Shown: positions 36,401 to 46,522, counted from the first letter of the stretch. The stretch is 64,000 nt of DNA from Mesorhizobium sp. (GCF_004962245.1 NZ_SUHQ01000003.1:186001-250000); one strand, 5' to 3'. The notes: generated from the letters alone by a model not told the origin. A program made the numbers and translations.

Positions 36401-37241
36401 CCATCTTCGCGGCGCGGCGCGTCGTGCCGCCCGACTTGATGGCGCCCGCCGCGCGGTCGCCGATCTTGAGGAAGCTCATCAGGCCGGACGAGCGGCCGCC
36501 GCCCGACAGCTTTTCGCCTTCGCCGCGCAGGAACGAGAAGTTGGAGCCGGTGCCGGAACCATATTTGAACAGGCGCGCTTCACGCACCCACAGGTCCATG
36601 ATGCCGCCTTCGTTGACGAGATCGTCCTGCACGCCCTGGATGAAGCAGGCATGCGGCTGCGGATGCTCATAGGAAGACTTCGACTTGGTCAGCTTGCCGG
36701 TGAACGGGTCGACATAGAAGTGGCCCTGGCTCGGACCGTCGATGCCATAGGCCCAGTGCAGGCCGGTGTTGAACCATTGCGGCGAATTCGGCGCGACGCG
36801 CTGGGTGGCCAGCATATAGGCGAGCTCGTCGCGGAAGGCGCGCGCGTCTTCCTCCGACTTGAAGTAGCCGCCCTTCCAGCCCCAATAGGTCCAGGTGCCG
36901 GCGAGGCGGTCGAAGACCTGGCGGGCATCGATCTCGGAGCCGTAGCGCTCGGCCTCAGGCAGTTTTGCCAGTTCCGCCTCGTCGGCAACGGAGCGCCACA
37001 GGAAGGAGGGGACGTCATTCTCCTCGACCTTCTTCAGCCGCGCCGGCACGCCGGCCTTGCGGAAATATTTCTGCGCCAGGATGTCGGCGGCAACCTGGCT
37101 GAACTGCGCCGGCACATCGATATTGTCCAGGCGGAACACCACCGAGCCGTCCGGATTCTTGATCTCCGAAAGCGCCTTGCGGAATTCGATCTCCGCGTAA
37201 GCTGATTGTCCTGGCTTGGTGAAGCGACGCTCGATGCGCAT
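33453..37241 (-). CDS. nrdJ: Vitamin B12-dependent (class II) ribonucleoside-diphosphate reductase
   Basis: This 1,262-residue protein is the alphaproteobacterial NrdJ type, making deoxyribonucleotides with adenosylcobalamin and so without oxygen. The glycyl-radical-like catalytic core has [60 protein letters not shown] and [20 protein letters not shown]. The Cys-rich tail ([23 protein letters not shown]) supplies the redox cysteines or zinc. The length and the acidic [13 protein letters not shown] insert are typical of this branch. Three candidate NrdR boxes lie upstream. The start ATG 37241 has AAAGGAATAGG before it. Confidence 0.97.
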   Translation of the reverse strand: MRIERRFTKPGQSAYAEIEFRKALSEIKNPDGSVVFRLDNIDVPAQFSQVAADILAQKYFRKAGVPARLKKVEENDVPSFLWRSVADEAELAKLPEAERYGSEIDARQVFDRLAGTWTYWGWKGGYFKSEEDARAFRDELAYMLATQRVAPNSPQWFNTGLHWAYGIDGPSQGHFYVDPFTGKLTKSKSSYEHPQPHACFIQGVQDDLVNEGGIMDLWVREARLFKYGSGTGSNFSFLRGEGEKLSGGGRSSGLMSFLKIGDRAAGAIKSGGTTRRAAKMVIVDADHPDIEEFIDWKVNEEQKVASLVTGSKIVKKHLEAIMKACINCEGQDDDCFDPAINTALKREIKAAKKDGVPENYIYRVIQFAKQGYTSMSFKTYDTDWDSDAYLTVSGQNSNNSVSLKDDFLRAVEQDADWHLTARKDGKVLKTLKARDLWEKIGYAAWASADPGLHFNTTMNDWHTCASAGAIRASNPCSEYMFLDDTACNLASINLLPYRNADGTIDISAYEHTVRLWTIVLEISVMMAQFPSKEIAKLSYEYRTLGLGYANIGGLLMTSGIPYDSDEGRAICAALTAVMTGTAYATSAEMASELGAFPDYDRNAQNMLRVMRNHRRAAYGDRDGYEKLAVNPVPLVASDLKQPELAAHAKAAWDRAIELGEEHGYRNAQATVIAPTGTIGLVMDCDTTGIEPDFALVKFKKLAGGGYFKIINRAVPEALRTLGYSEAQIAEIEAYAVGHGNLNQAPAVNPGSLKAKGFTDDKIAALNAALKSAFDIKFVFNQWTLGADWVKETFGFTDEQLNDFSFEMLPALGFSKKDIEAANIHVCGAMTLEGAPFLKAEHLPVFDCASPCGKIGKRSLSINSHIQMMAAAQPFISGAISKTINMPNDATVEDAKGAYMLSWKLALKANALYRDGSKLSQPLNASLLADVEDDEDDAVEQLIAAPASQRAVQVTEKIVERVVERLYRDREKLPNRRKGYTQKAVVGGHKVYLRTGEFDDGRLGEIFIDMHKEGAAFRAMMNNFAIAISLGLQYGVPLEEYVEAFTFTKFEPAGMVQGNDAIKNATSILDYVFRELAVSYLARHDLAHVDQSDFDKTALGRGINEGKATPFSKGLTRGASPVKLVSGMGAEPKGFGGGSGPSPATIPVRSAPTAFAGSNVLALKPASDEAIAYKRDYEERARELVEDIVYEEASDEASGASALFTDAAAQEAAEAKALAANRRQQSLMQGYTGNECSECHNFTMVRNGTCEKCDTCGATSGCS

Positions 37242-37259
37242 TGGCCCTATTCCTTTTGT

Positions 37260-37269
37260 CTATATATAG
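37260..37269 (-). promoter_or_regulatory. nrdJ: NrdR-box-like core nearest nrdJ
   Basis: CTATATATAG lies 19 bases before the nrdJ ATG. It equals the central ten bases of the alphaproteobacterial NrdR box (ACACTATATATAGTGT) with partly matching flanks. It may be either an NrdR site or a chance AT-rich core near the start of translation. Confidence 0.35.
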
Positions 37270-37474
37270 CGCTTTTCCCCAGGGATTTCTGCCCCCAATG
37301 CGAAACGCGCATGTCCGCCGTCTGCCGGCGTTCGAAAACAGCCGGCTCCCTTTCACAGCCTCCGCCCGCCTTGCTGGTCGAACTCCTTGCGGAGTACTGT
37401 CCAACGCGCCGACGAACCCTGCGGGTCCCTCAAAAACTGAAACTTTTTGCGACTCCCTCAATCGAGGGAACTTC

Positions 37475-37488
37475 ACACTATCTAGCGT
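37475..37488. promoter_or_regulatory. nrdJ: Candidate NrdR box 1
   Basis: ACACTATCTAGCGT matches the NrdR-box pattern at most positions. It is paired with a better site 28 bases upstream, close to the usual box-to-box spacing of about three helical turns. Confidence 0.5.
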
Positions 37489-37502
37489 CGAACCTACCTG
37501 CA

Positions 37503-37520
37503 AACACTAAATATAGTGTT
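37503..37520. promoter_or_regulatory. nrdJ: Candidate NrdR box 2
   Basis: AACACTA followed by AATA and TAGTGTT is a near-perfect palindrome matching the NrdR consensus. NrdR represses ribonucleotide reductase genes when dATP or ATP is abundant. Together with box 1 it gives a plausible paired operator about 260 bases before the gene. Confidence 0.55.
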
Positions 37521-37995
37521 AACAGACAATTTATTCCAGTCCGACATTTTTCCCTTTCGCCCCCAAAAAACCCCACAATCCCAACGCTCCCGCCGGCCTC
37601 GTAACCAGGCGGAAATGCGGCCAAAACGCACATAATCCGGGAAAAAGACCGGGCTCATAACTTTCCGGTCGCACTCTCAACAGGAGCGCATGGCCTATAA
37701 AAGGCGACTCGTTTTGCGCCGTCAAGGATTCGTTTGCGTAGCTTTTGTGACCCCCAACATCTTGTGTGTCACACATGTGGATAACGGGGATAGAAAGCGG
37801 CCCGCAGGATTTCGATTTTGCCCGCGCCGGAGTGGCCAAATCGATTCTTTGACGCCGCCAAAAGCACAATGCCGGCGATGCACGGCAGGTTTGTCGCCTT
37901 GGCCGGTAAGCCTGAGGCATCGGACCCAAAGGTGGGCACCGGTTTTGGGAGCGGTGGGACGATCCGATTTGAAAGTCCGCCGCCCTATGTCTCGC

Positions 37996-38484
37996 TCAGG
38001 AGAATTGGTGCGGGTCGGCACAGAAATAGGCGATGATCTGGCAAAGGTCCGGCTCGTTGACCATGCGCACGGCCTCGGTGGAACTGACCCATTTGCGGGT
38101 GCGCGACCGCTTCTCCTTCCACCGGTCGGCGATCTTGTCGACCTGCAGCGGAAACACCAGGACCTCGCAAGGCACTTCCTCGCCGGAAGACAATGCCTTG
38201 GCATAGAAGTAGCGGCCGGCTTCAACGTGGGAGATCGTGCCGCGCAGTCCGGCTTCCTCGCCCGCCTCGCGCGCCGCCGCCTCGCAAAGCGGTTCCTTGG
38301 CCTCGGGCCAGCCCTTGGGAAGCACCCAGCGGCCGGTATCGCGGCTGGTGATCAGCATGATCTCGATGCCGCGCTCAGTATCGCGCCAGGGCAGTGCCGC
38401 AACCTGCAGGCGGCACGGCGCCGTGCCGAAGAGCCGCTGGACCCTTTCGGCCAGATGGTTGTGCGTTGCTGGCCTCGTCAACAT
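37996..38484 (-). CDS. NUDIX hydrolase
   Basis: This 162-residue protein has a complete NUDIX box, G-x5-E-x7-REuxEExGu, as GWPEAKEPLCEAAAREAGEE followed by AGL at about residues 57-79. It begins MLTRPATHNHLAERVQRLFG. It may hydrolyse a nucleoside diphosphate derivative; related rhizobial proteins resemble diadenosine or inositol polyphosphate phosphohydrolases. The ATG at 38484 was chosen over a TTG at 38502; neither has a strong ribosome site. Confidence 0.9.
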   Translation of the reverse strand: MLTRPATHNHLAERVQRLFGTAPCRLQVAALPWRDTERGIEIMLITSRDTGRWVLPKGWPEAKEPLCEAAAREAGEEAGLRGTISHVEAGRYFYAKALSSGEEVPCEVLVFPLQVDKIADRWKEKRSRTRKWVSSTEAVRMVNEPDLCQIIAYFCADPHQFS

Positions 38485-38635
38485 CGGAGAAGCTTGCCCC
38501 AACTTCCAGAATCATTCGCCGTCTTGCGAATCTTACGGCTAATCATAGGCAATAAAAGTAAAAAACCTCATGTGGACTGGTTAACCACGCCAAGAGGTCT
38601 CGATTCAGGAAATATCGGGTGCCGCGGCACTCTTT

Positions 38636-38686
38636 CAAGAAGTGCTCGCGGGCAAGAAGTGCTCGCCGGCAAGAAGTGCGCGCCGT
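38636..38686. repeat. Three tandem 17-bp direct repeats
   Basis: Units begin CAAGAAGTGCTCGC and occupy 38636-38652, 38653-38669 and 38670-38686 with one or two changes each. They lie 29 bases from the end of the gpt coding sequence, between two minus-strand genes. No coding role is evident. Confidence 0.8.
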
Positions 38687-38714
38687 GACTTCCGGGGGAG
38701 CGGCTTTGCGCGAA

Positions 38715-39215
38715 TCAGCTGATGTGGTCGTCGGCGATCGGCTTCTGGTAGGTGAAGCCCATATCCCACGGAAAATAGATCCAGGTGTCCTGGCTGACCT
38801 CGGTGACGAAGGTGTCGACCAGCGGCCTGCCTTTCGGCTTGGCGTAGACGGTGGCGAAATGCGCCTTGGGCATCATGGCGCGCACGATGCCCGCCGTCTT
38901 GCCGGTGTCGGTGAGGTCGTCGATGATCAGCACGCCGGCGCCGTCGTCGGCAAGCAGTGCCGGCGTGATCTCCTTCAGCACCTGCAACTGCCCTTGGCTG
39001 GTGTAGTCGTGATAGGAGGCGACGCAGACCGTCTCGATGACCCGAATACCGAGTTCACGCGAGATGATGGCGGCCGGAACCAGGCCGCCGCGCGTGATGC
39101 AGACGATCGCTTTCCATTGGCCTTGGCCGGCGCCGGCAAGCCGCCAGGCGAGCGCACGCGCATCGCGGTGGAACTGATCCCAGGAGACAGGAAAGGCCTT
39201 TTCGGGAAGGGACAT
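38715..39215 (-). CDS. gpt: Xanthine phosphoribosyltransferase
   Basis: This 166-residue type I phosphoribosyltransferase moves ribose 5-phosphate from PRPP to xanthine or guanine for purine salvage. It has [20 protein letters not shown] near residue 38 and the PRPP loop [13 protein letters not shown] near 94, then an [17 protein letters not shown] end, as in Gpt of Rhizobiales. It starts at ATG 39215 with a GGGA-rich leader. A standalone gene, it joins adenine deaminase and purB as purine-related genes in the window. Confidence 0.94.
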   Translation of the reverse strand: MSLPEKAFPVSWDQFHRDARALAWRLAGAGQGQWKAIVCITRGGLVPAAIISRELGIRVIETVCVASYHDYTSQGQLQVLKEITPALLADDGAGVLIIDDLTDTGKTAGIVRAMMPKAHFATVYAKPKGRPLVDTFVTEVSQDTWIYFPWDMGFTYQKPIADDHIS

Positions 39216-39360
39216 TTTTCGCGCACTCCGCAGCGCGCGAGATCGCGCGCAGACACTTGAGGGAATGCGCGCGGAATTAACTGGAAAGCCTTGGCCTTGG
39301 CAAGGGCGGCGGCAAGCGATCCTTGTGGACTTACCCTTTGTCGATCTGGCCCTTTTCGAC

Positions 39361-40194
39361 TTACCGCGACAGGAAAGCCGCTACCGGCACGGTGCGCAGC
39401 ACCGTGCGCGTCACCCCGCCGAACAGAAGCTGGCGCAGCCAGGAATGGCTGTAGGCGCCGAGCACGAGCAGGTCGGCGCCGGTTTCGACAACCCTGGTCT
39501 GGATCACGTCGTCGACCGAGAGGCCGCCTGATTGCAGCACCGAGACGCTGACCGTGGCGCCATGCCTGGACAGGGCGGCTGCGATTTCGGCGCCGGCTGC
39601 CTCAGGCGCCTCGTCGAGCGTATCCGGTGGGTCGATGACGACGACATCCGTCTTCTCGGCCTCGATGATGAAGGGCAGGGCGTCGAAGGCGGCGCGGGCG
39701 GCTTCCTTGCTGCCGTTCCAGGCGAGCAGCACATGCTTGAAACTGGTGACGAGCGGACCCGAATGCGGCACGACCAGCACCGGCCGGCCCGCATCGTAGA
39801 CCAGTGTGTCAACGTCGGCGCTCGGATCGCCGCCAGATTCGCGCTGCGCTGCGATGATCAGGTCCGCGGTACGAACGGTTGAGATGCCGGACAGCGCGCT
39901 GTCTCCGGAAAAGCTCTCGAGGCTGCGCCATTCGAAGGACAGGCCGGAATCCTCGATATGCCTGAGGAAGATCGCCCGCAATTTCTCGGCACGCTCCTTG
40001 TTCATGTCGGCCGAAACCTGCAGGAACTCGGTGTCCGGAAAGCCGGTGGCCGAGGTGTAGGGGACGGGAAGCGCTTCGGCATGAATGCCGATGAGATGGC
40101 TCTGGAACCTGTCGGCAAGCGGAATCGCGCATTCAAGCACGCGCTCCGCGTCCTCTTCGTTCTGCAGTATCGCGACAATGGTCTTGAATCGCAT
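39361..40194 (-). CDS. Universal stress protein with two Usp domains
   Basis: This 277-residue protein consists of two UspA domains in tandem: residues 1 to about 145 (start [20 protein letters not shown]) and about 155 to 277 ([20 protein letters not shown]). The second carries the nucleotide-binding end [20 protein letters not shown], similar to the G-2x-G-9x-G(S/T) motif. Usp proteins are induced by starvation and other stresses. The gene is monocistronic. Confidence 0.93.
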   Translation of the reverse strand: MRFKTIVAILQNEEDAERVLECAIPLADRFQSHLIGIHAEALPVPYTSATGFPDTEFLQVSADMNKERAEKLRAIFLRHIEDSGLSFEWRSLESFSGDSALSGISTVRTADLIIAAQRESGGDPSADVDTLVYDAGRPVLVVPHSGPLVTSFKHVLLAWNGSKEAARAAFDALPFIIEAEKTDVVVIDPPDTLDEAPEAAGAEIAAALSRHGATVSVSVLQSGGLSVDDVIQTRVVETGADLLVLGAYSHSWLRQLLFGGVTRTVLRTVPVAAFLSR

Positions 40195-40270
40195 GGTAAT
40201 CCCTCATTTTACGGCGATCGGAACTCGCCCGCGAGGAACGTTATAGCACCATGCTTGGTTCCGGCCTGGA

Positions 40271-41014
40271 TCAACTGGCCGTGCTGGCGATCCCAGCGAC
40301 CATCGCTTCGACATCGGCGCGGGCGGCATCCAGCGCTTCCTGGCTGCGGGCGCGGACGACCAGCTCGGTCCAGAACTTGCCGTCGCCATATTTCGGGTAG
40401 GATCCGATGATCGTATCCGGATGCGCCTTCTGAATGTCGCCCAGCGGTCCGCCGACCAGGCCTTCGCCGAACGGGCAGTGCACAGTGGCCGACAGCATTC
40501 TGGTGCCAGCCCTCAGCGTCGGCACCACATTGTCGAGCATGGCCTGGAAAATCGACGGCACGCCGGCCATCACATGGACGTTGCCGATGCGAAAGCCCGG
40601 CGCGATGGAGACGGGATTGTCGATATGGTCGGCACCGCGCGGCATCCGCGCCATGCGCTTGCGCGCCTCGGTGTATTCGATGCCGCGCGCGGCGTAGCTC
40701 GCTTCCAGCATGGCATAGGCCTTGGCGTCGTATTCGCAGGGCACGCCGAAGGCCTTGGCGATCGCATCCGCGGTGATGTCGTCATGCGTGGGGCCGATGC
40801 CGCCGGTCGTGAAGACATAGGTGTAACGGGCACGCACGGCATTCACCGCGGCGACGATCTCGTCTTCCTCGTCGGGAACGATGCGCACCTCCTTCAGGTC
40901 GATGCCGATCGCCGTCATGATGTCGGCGAGGTGGCCGATATTCTTGTCCTTGGTGCGGCCGGACAGAATCTCGTCGCCGATGACGAGCATGGCGGCGGTG
41001 ACGATTTCGGGCAT
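40271..41014 (-). CDS. CinA/MoCF-like molybdopterin-binding domain protein
   Basis: This 247-residue protein has the MoCF_biosynth fold seen in the N-terminal half of CinA: AAMLVIGDEILSGRTKDKNI, VFTTGGIGPTHDDITADAIA and MAGVPSIFQAMLDNVVPTL. CinA-type proteins are named for competence and damage, but lone N-domain members probably bind molybdopterin or act on pyridine nucleotides. The C-terminal amidase of CinA is absent. The ATG at 41014 with a GGAG site is favoured over an upstream extension. Confidence 0.9.
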   Translation of the reverse strand: MPEIVTAAMLVIGDEILSGRTKDKNIGHLADIMTAIGIDLKEVRIVPDEEDEIVAAVNAVRARYTYVFTTGGIGPTHDDITADAIAKAFGVPCEYDAKAYAMLEASYAARGIEYTEARKRMARMPRGADHIDNPVSIAPGFRIGNVHVMAGVPSIFQAMLDNVVPTLRAGTRMLSATVHCPFGEGLVGGPLGDIQKAHPDTIIGSYPKYGDGKFWTELVVRARSQEALDAARADVEAMVAGIASTAS

Positions 41015-41077
41015 GGGAGGCTCCGGCAAAAGGTCACCTGAGATAGCGCGGAGGATGGCCGGCGGCAATGCGGTATT

Positions 41078-41103
41078 GATTGCCCTGCTGCAGCAGGGCA
41101 ATC
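41078..41103. repeat. Perfect 26-bp palindrome
   Basis: GATTGCCCTGCTG followed directly by CAGCAGGGCAATC is a perfect palindrome in the gap between the sugar ABC permease gene and the CinA-like gene, both on the minus strand. As RNA it would form a 13-bp hairpin with almost no loop, so it may work as a protein-binding site or weak terminator after the ABC operon. Confidence 0.7.
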
Positions 41104-41149
41104 GCTTCAGGTTCGCGGCGCATCGCCGGCCGCGCGTTTGCGGCAGGCG

Positions 41150-42058
41150 CTATTCCTTCACCGCGCCGGTCATCGAGGACACGTAGTGCTCGACAAAGAA
41201 CGAATAAAGCACGACCACCGGCAGCGAGCCGATCAGTGCGCCGGCCATCAGCGCTCCCCATTCATAGACGTCGGAGCGGACAAGCTCCGTGAGCACCCCG
41301 ACGGGTACGGTCTTGTTTTCGGACGACTGGATGAACGTCAGGGCATAGATGAATTCGTTCCACGACAGGGTGAACGCGAATATGCCGGCGGAAATCAGGC
41401 CGGGCACCGACAGCGGCAGCACGATCTTGGTGAGGATCTGCCACCGGCTCGCCCCGTCGATGAGCGCGCATTCTTCCAGTTCGAACGGGATGGAGCGGAA
41501 GTAACCCATCAGCAGCCAGGTGCAGAAGGGCACCAGGAAGGTCGGGTAGGTGAGGATGAGGGCGAAGGGCGTGTCGTAAAGCCCAAGGTTGAAGACCATC
41601 ACCGACAGAGGGATGAACAGGATCGAGGGCGGCACGAGATAGGCGAGGAAGACCGCGAGGCCGACCTGCCGCGCCCCGGAAAACCTGAGCCGCTCGATCG
41701 CATAGGCCGCGAACACCGCAGCCAGCAGCGAAAGGAATGTCGCAGCGGTCGAGATGATGATCGTGTTGAGCAGCCAGCCCGGATACGACGTGTCGAAGAG
41801 GAGATAGCGGATATGCTCCAGGGTCGGGTGCACGACCCAGAATGGGTTGAAATTGGCGTAGTCGGTCATCTCGTGATTGGGCTTAACCGCCGTGATCGTC
41901 ATCCAGTAGAACGGGAACAACAGCACGATCACGAACACCAGCAACGGCAGATAGACCGTCACCACGCGCCGAGGCAGGCTCTGAAGGTAGCCCATGCCGC
42001 CTTCGTCGAGTTCCGGACGTTTCGTTTTTTTGATCTCGGCCTCCTTGATCATAGCCAT
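41150..42058 (-). CDS. CUT1-type sugar ABC transporter permease (MalG/UgpE-like)
   Basis: This 302-residue inner-membrane protein has about six helices. It carries the CUT1 permease features VVTVYLPLLVFVIVLLFPFY at the start and the EAA loop LEECALIDGASRWQILTKIV followed by LPLSVPGL. I chose ATG 42058 because the upstream permease stops two bases before it and a longer frame would overlap. It pairs with the other permease; the transported sugar is unknown. Confidence 0.94.
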   Translation of the reverse strand: MAMIKEAEIKKTKRPELDEGGMGYLQSLPRRVVTVYLPLLVFVIVLLFPFYWMTITAVKPNHEMTDYANFNPFWVVHPTLEHIRYLLFDTSYPGWLLNTIIISTAATFLSLLAAVFAAYAIERLRFSGARQVGLAVFLAYLVPPSILFIPLSVMVFNLGLYDTPFALILTYPTFLVPFCTWLLMGYFRSIPFELEECALIDGASRWQILTKIVLPLSVPGLISAGIFAFTLSWNEFIYALTFIQSSENKTVPVGVLTELVRSDVYEWGALMAGALIGSLPVVVLYSFFVEHYVSSMTGAVKE

Positions 42059-42059
42059 G

Positions 42060-42998
42060 TCAGTCTCCGCCGCCCTGCTGCCATTTGCGGCGTTGCAGGC
42101 CGAAATAGCTGAACAGGATCGCCGCAAGCAGGAACGGGATCATGGCGACCGCGATCGCTGCGCCCTCGCCAAGCTGACCTCCGGAAATGCCGCGTTGAAA
42201 AGACAACGTCGCCATCAAATGGGTTGCATTCACCGGTCCGCCGCGGGTCAGCACATAGATCAGCTGGAAATCGGTGAAGGTGAACAGCACCGAAAACGTC
42301 ATGGTGATGGCGATGATCGGCGTCAGCAGCGGCAGCGTCACAAAGCGGAACAATTGCCAGCGGCTGGCGCCGTCGAGCGTGGCGGCCTCGTAGAGTGACT
42401 GCGGAATCGTCTGCAGGCCGGCAAGCAGCGTGATGGCAACGAACGGAATGCCGCGCCAGACATTGGCCGCGATGACCGAAGCGCGCGCGTTCTCCGGATC
42501 GCCGAGGAAATTGATGCGATGGTCGATCAGGCCCATTTCCATAAGCGCCCAGGACAGAATGGAGAACTGCGAATCGTAGATCCACCAGAAGGCGATGGCC
42601 GACAGCACCGTCGGGACCACCCACGGCAGCAGGACGATCGCGCGGAAGAACGATTTGAAGGGAAGGTTTTGATTGAGAATAAGCGCCAGCCAGAGGCCGA
42701 GCGCGAACTTCAGGATCGAGGCGCTTATCGTGTAGAGCAGTGTGTTGAAGACGGAGAGCCAGAAGACGGCGTCATCCCACAGATATTGATAGTTCTCGGT
42801 GCCGATGAAGATACCGGGGCGGCCGATGCGGGTATCCGTGAAGCCGAGCCAGACGCCGAGCCCGAGCGGATAGGTCAGGAAGACCAGCAGCAGCGCTGCC
42901 GCTGGCAGCATGAAGCCGAAGCCAAGGGCGTTCCGGCTTTCGGCCAGGCGAGACAGGATCGACGGACGCGGCTGAACGGCAACGGACGGCACGGCCAT
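42060..42998 (-). CDS. CUT1-type sugar ABC transporter permease (MalF/UgpA-like)
   Basis: This 312-residue protein has six helices and the EAA loop SLYEAATLDGASRWQLFRFV TLPLLTP. Its partner follows one base after its stop. The basic N-terminus (MAVPSVAVQPRPSILSRLAE) precedes the first helix. The gene is third in the apparent operon, after the ATPase and binding protein. Confidence 0.94.
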   Translation of the reverse strand: MAVPSVAVQPRPSILSRLAESRNALGFGFMLPAAALLLVFLTYPLGLGVWLGFTDTRIGRPGIFIGTENYQYLWDDAVFWLSVFNTLLYTISASILKFALGLWLALILNQNLPFKSFFRAIVLLPWVVPTVLSAIAFWWIYDSQFSILSWALMEMGLIDHRINFLGDPENARASVIAANVWRGIPFVAITLLAGLQTIPQSLYEAATLDGASRWQLFRFVTLPLLTPIIAITMTFSVLFTFTDFQLIYVLTRGGPVNATHLMATLSFQRGISGGQLGEGAAIAVAMIPFLLAAILFSYFGLQRRKWQQGGGD

Positions 42999-43103
42999 GG
43001 GATGGTCCTCATGAGGTCTGGTGGCGCCGCGGCCCGAGCGGCCGCCACGCGATTGCGAAACCGGACCGGGCAGCGCGGTTGCGGCTGCCCGGCTGCGCTG
43101 CGA

Positions 43104-44429
43104 TCAGACGCGATAGTACCGGTTCGCGCGCTTCTCCGCTTCTTCCATCGCCTCCTGGGGCGTGGCCTGGCCGGTCACGGCCTTGGCGAACATGTCCACT
43201 AGGACGTAGTCGGCCATGGTCGCCGCCGAGGCATAGCCGAGCGGTCCGGCATAACCGTTGGGACGCAGCGTCGCGGAGGCCTTGGCGTAGGCGGCGTTGT
43301 TCGGATCGGCCGTCCACACGGGATTGTTGTCGAAGGCTTTGAGTGTCTGGCAGCAGTAGCCGGCCGAGGAGGTGACCCACTCCGCCATTTGCTGTTCCTC
43401 GAACATGAACTGCAGATAGGCTTTGGCCGCATTGGGGTAGGGCGTGTAGTCGAAGATCACGGCCGTGGTCACCTGGAACAGCTCGACGGATTTGCCGACG
43501 GGACCGATCGGCAGGTTGGTCGTGCGTGTGTCCTTGGCGATTTCAGTCAGTTTCGGATCCTTGTCCTTGTTGATCTTGGCCGTGTTGTAGGCGGAAATGC
43601 CGTTGGCGATGACGCTCAGTTCGCCGGCCAGGTAGGCGCGGTTGTTGTTGACGTCGAGCCAGCTCTCGGTGCCGGGAATGAAAGTTTTGTAGAGTTCCTG
43701 CGCGTATTCGATCGCCTTCAGGGTCTCGGGACTGTTGATCGTCACCTTGCCGCTCTCGTCGACCATCTGGCCGCCGTGACTCCAAAGCAGCCAGTGCGCG
43801 TAGTTGTTGCCGTCGCCGACGCCATGGCCGTGCGTGAAACCGGCCGGATGCCCCTTCGCTTGCAGCGCCTTGCAAAGCTCGAGGAAGCCTGCCGTGTCCT
43901 TCGGAAACTCCGAGAAGCCAGCTTCCTTCACCCAGCTTTCCCGGTAGACGATGGCATTGCCGATGGTGGCCAGAGGCAGGCCGAGGAATTTTCCCTCCCG
44001 CGTCGCATATTGCTTTGGTCCATCGTGCCAGCCGCCGTATTTCGTGCCCAGATACTCGCCCAGTTCCGTGACGTCGTGCAGCTTGTCGGGATACTGGTGC
44101 GGGTCGTCGAACCAGACCAGCATGAGATCCGGGCCGGAGCCGACATTGGCGGCTACCGCCGCCTTGGGGCGAATGTCCTCCCAGCTTTCCTTGTCGACGC
44201 GGACCTCGACGCCTGTCGCCTCGGTGAACCGTTTGGTGTTGGCCAGCCATTGATCCTCATCGCCCTGTACGAAGGGCGACCAACGCAGCAGCCGCAGCTT
44301 TGCGCCGTCCTCGGGCTTGTATGTCAACCCCTCCTGGGCAAAGGCGGAAGAGCCGACGAACCGGCTTCCCAAGGCTCCCGCCGCCACGCCGGCGGTGGTG
44401 CGGATCACGTCACGTCTGGTGAATTTCAT
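43104..44429 (-). CDS. CUT1-type sugar ABC transporter substrate-binding protein (Tat-exported)
   Basis: This 441-residue family 1 binding protein starts MKFTRRDVIRTTAGVAAGAL, with a twin-arginine motif and a hydrophobic region cleaved near AFA/QE. The mature part has the solute-binding pattern (LMLVWFDDPHQYPDKLHDVT, GLPLATIGNAIVYRESWVKE and FTHGHGVGDGNNYAHWLLWS). Tat export of a sugar-binding protein is found in some rhizobia. The substrate is likely a polyol or an oligosaccharide, which context does not settle. Confidence 0.93.
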   Translation of the reverse strand: MKFTRRDVIRTTAGVAAGALGSRFVGSSAFAQEGLTYKPEDGAKLRLLRWSPFVQGDEDQWLANTKRFTEATGVEVRVDKESWEDIRPKAAVAANVGSGPDLMLVWFDDPHQYPDKLHDVTELGEYLGTKYGGWHDGPKQYATREGKFLGLPLATIGNAIVYRESWVKEAGFSEFPKDTAGFLELCKALQAKGHPAGFTHGHGVGDGNNYAHWLLWSHGGQMVDESGKVTINSPETLKAIEYAQELYKTFIPGTESWLDVNNNRAYLAGELSVIANGISAYNTAKINKDKDPKLTEIAKDTRTTNLPIGPVGKSVELFQVTTAVIFDYTPYPNAAKAYLQFMFEEQQMAEWVTSSAGYCCQTLKAFDNNPVWTADPNNAAYAKASATLRPNGYAGPLGYASAATMADYVLVDMFAKAVTGQATPQEAMEEAEKRANRYYRV

Positions 44430-44467
44430 GCTCGTTCCTCCTGTTTATTGTCTTTGCCGTGTGGTCC

Positions 44468-45553
<1,086 letters not shown>

Positions 45554-45591
45554 CGATTTCCCTCCCGAATGCTTCCTGCGACGTCTTCGAA

Positions 45592-45605
45592 GGAAACCGC
45601 TTTCC
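45592..45605. promoter_or_regulatory. LacI-type imperfect operator
   Basis: GGAAACCGCTTTCC is palindromic except at two central-flank positions (its complement reads GGAAAGCGGTTTCC). It lies 39 bases before the start of the ATPase gene and 55 bases from a stronger palindrome. Confidence 0.35.
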
Positions 45606-45659
45606 AAACTGGCCGCGGCAGCTCCCAAGCTCCTCCCTGGTCACGCGCGATGATGAAAC

Positions 45660-45671
45660 GGTAGCGCTACC
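45660..45671. promoter_or_regulatory. LacI-type perfect operator
   Basis: GGTAGCGCTACC is a perfect palindrome with a central CG, typical of LacI-family repressor sites that control sugar importers in alphaproteobacteria. It lies 107 bases before the ATPase gene. No LacI gene is in the window, so the regulator must be elsewhere. Confidence 0.45.
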
Positions 45672-45957
45672 AAGCCTGCCTGTAAAGCCGCCGCGTGGCA
45701 AGCGCTCGTCTCGGTCGCTCATGACCTCTGGCGTTCCCGCCAGGGACTGAAATTAGCCATGTCCGTGATCGGAGCAAGAGAATGGCTTGCCAGGCCCAAT
45801 TCTTAAAACTGGAGGCGCCAGAAGCCATCAGCAACGAGACCAGCCTGAGGTACGTTGAAATCCAGGTGACGCCAGCCTGCAAACGGCTGATACCTGCACT
45901 TCCGGTGCTCTCATACCCAAAAGCACGCTCCGCTCCGGTTTTCGGAAGCAACATACC

Positions 45958-46197
45958 TTAATCGGAAACTTCGGTTTGCGGCCGGTCCCGGCCATCGGCG
46001 AGCTCGTCGTGCCATTTGCCGTCGGCGTCCTCGTACTGGATGCCGTCCGTGGTGCCGGCGACCTGCTGCTCGGCCGAAGCGATCTCGGCGGCGCGCAGCG
46101 CGTCATCGTGAGTGGGGAAGGTTTCCGAGAATGTCGAGCCGACCTTGTAGGCCCAGCCCCCATCATGCTCGACGATCTTGTAGGTCAGCTTCGCCAT
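45958..46197 (-). CDS. DUF2188-like small protein (79 aa)
   Basis: The protein has the DUF2188 look: YKIVEHDGGWAYKVGSTFSE, then DDALRAAEIASAEQQVAGT and IQYEDADGKWHDEL. CGGAGGAT sits just before the ATG at 46197, a strong start signal. Such proteins are small, stress-associated and of unknown function. The neighbouring upstream gene encodes a DUF982 protein. Confidence 0.8.
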   Translation of the reverse strand: MAKLTYKIVEHDGGWAYKVGSTFSETFPTHDDALRAAEIASAEQQVAGTTDGIQYEDADGKWHDELADGRDRPQTEVSD

Positions 46198-46228
46198 GAA
46201 ATCCTCCGGTGGAAAAAGCTCGGTCCGC

Positions 46229-46522
46229 TCAATGCAGTTTGTCTTCAGGCAGTTTGTCTTCGGGCAGCCTGTCGTCGGGAACCAGCACGTCCGATTCCTT
46301 CGCGGCTTCGACCAATGCCCGGCGCGCATCCGCTGTCGAACGATAACCTTCCAGCACTTTTAAGCAAGTGTCGAGGGCATCGCGATGCCGAGGGCCGCGA
46401 TTGAGCGGCCAGACCGTCATCAGGCACTCGGCCGCTTCCTGGGTGCTGCGGATTTTACGGTATTTGCCGACATGGCCAAGTTCGACCACGACCGGCTTTT
46501 CAAAAGGCTTGTTGTCCATCAT
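46229..46522 (-). CDS. DUF982 family protein
   Basis: The DUF982 pattern is clear: VVVELGHVGKYRKIRSTQEA, AECLMTVWPLNRGPRHRDAL and DTCLKVLEGYRSTADARRAL. It ends with two tandem PEDKL units. DUF982 is largely confined to rhizobia, and its role is unknown. Two adjacent ATGs (46522 and 46519) are possible starts, and the ribosome site is weak. It is 31 bases upstream of the DUF2188-like gene. Confidence 0.85.
   Translation of the reverse strand: MMDNKPFEKPVVVELGHVGKYRKIRSTQEAAECLMTVWPLNRGPRHRDALDTCLKVLEGYRSTADARRALVEAAKESDVLVPDDRLPEDKLPEDKLH

Larger units (their letters stand above)
37242..37995. other. Long non-coding region upstream of nrdJ
   Basis: The roughly 750 bases before the NUDIX gene hold no supportable gene on either strand. 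They carry the candidate NrdR boxes listed separately, a long AT-rich leader, TGTGTGTCACACA-like palindromic DNA around 37760 and an open plus frame from 37690 that has no ribosome site or family match. I saw no B12 riboswitch core. Confidence 0.5.
45554..45957. other. 404-base region upstream of the sugar importer operon
   Basis: Apart from the two palindromes listed, I see no gene. The open frames have no ribosome site. Two -35/-10-like pairs could exist near 45690-45730 but are not distinctive. Confidence 0.45.

Noticed and set aside
37242..37480. Possible cobalamin riboswitch upstream of B12-dependent nrdJ
   Set aside because: I looked for a B12-box-like core and the usual stem arrangement on the minus strand and did not see them; NrdR-type sites are present instead.
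37690..38688. Plus-strand open frame of 332 codons
   Set aside because: It runs antisense through the NUDIX gene with no ribosome site and no recognisable domain.
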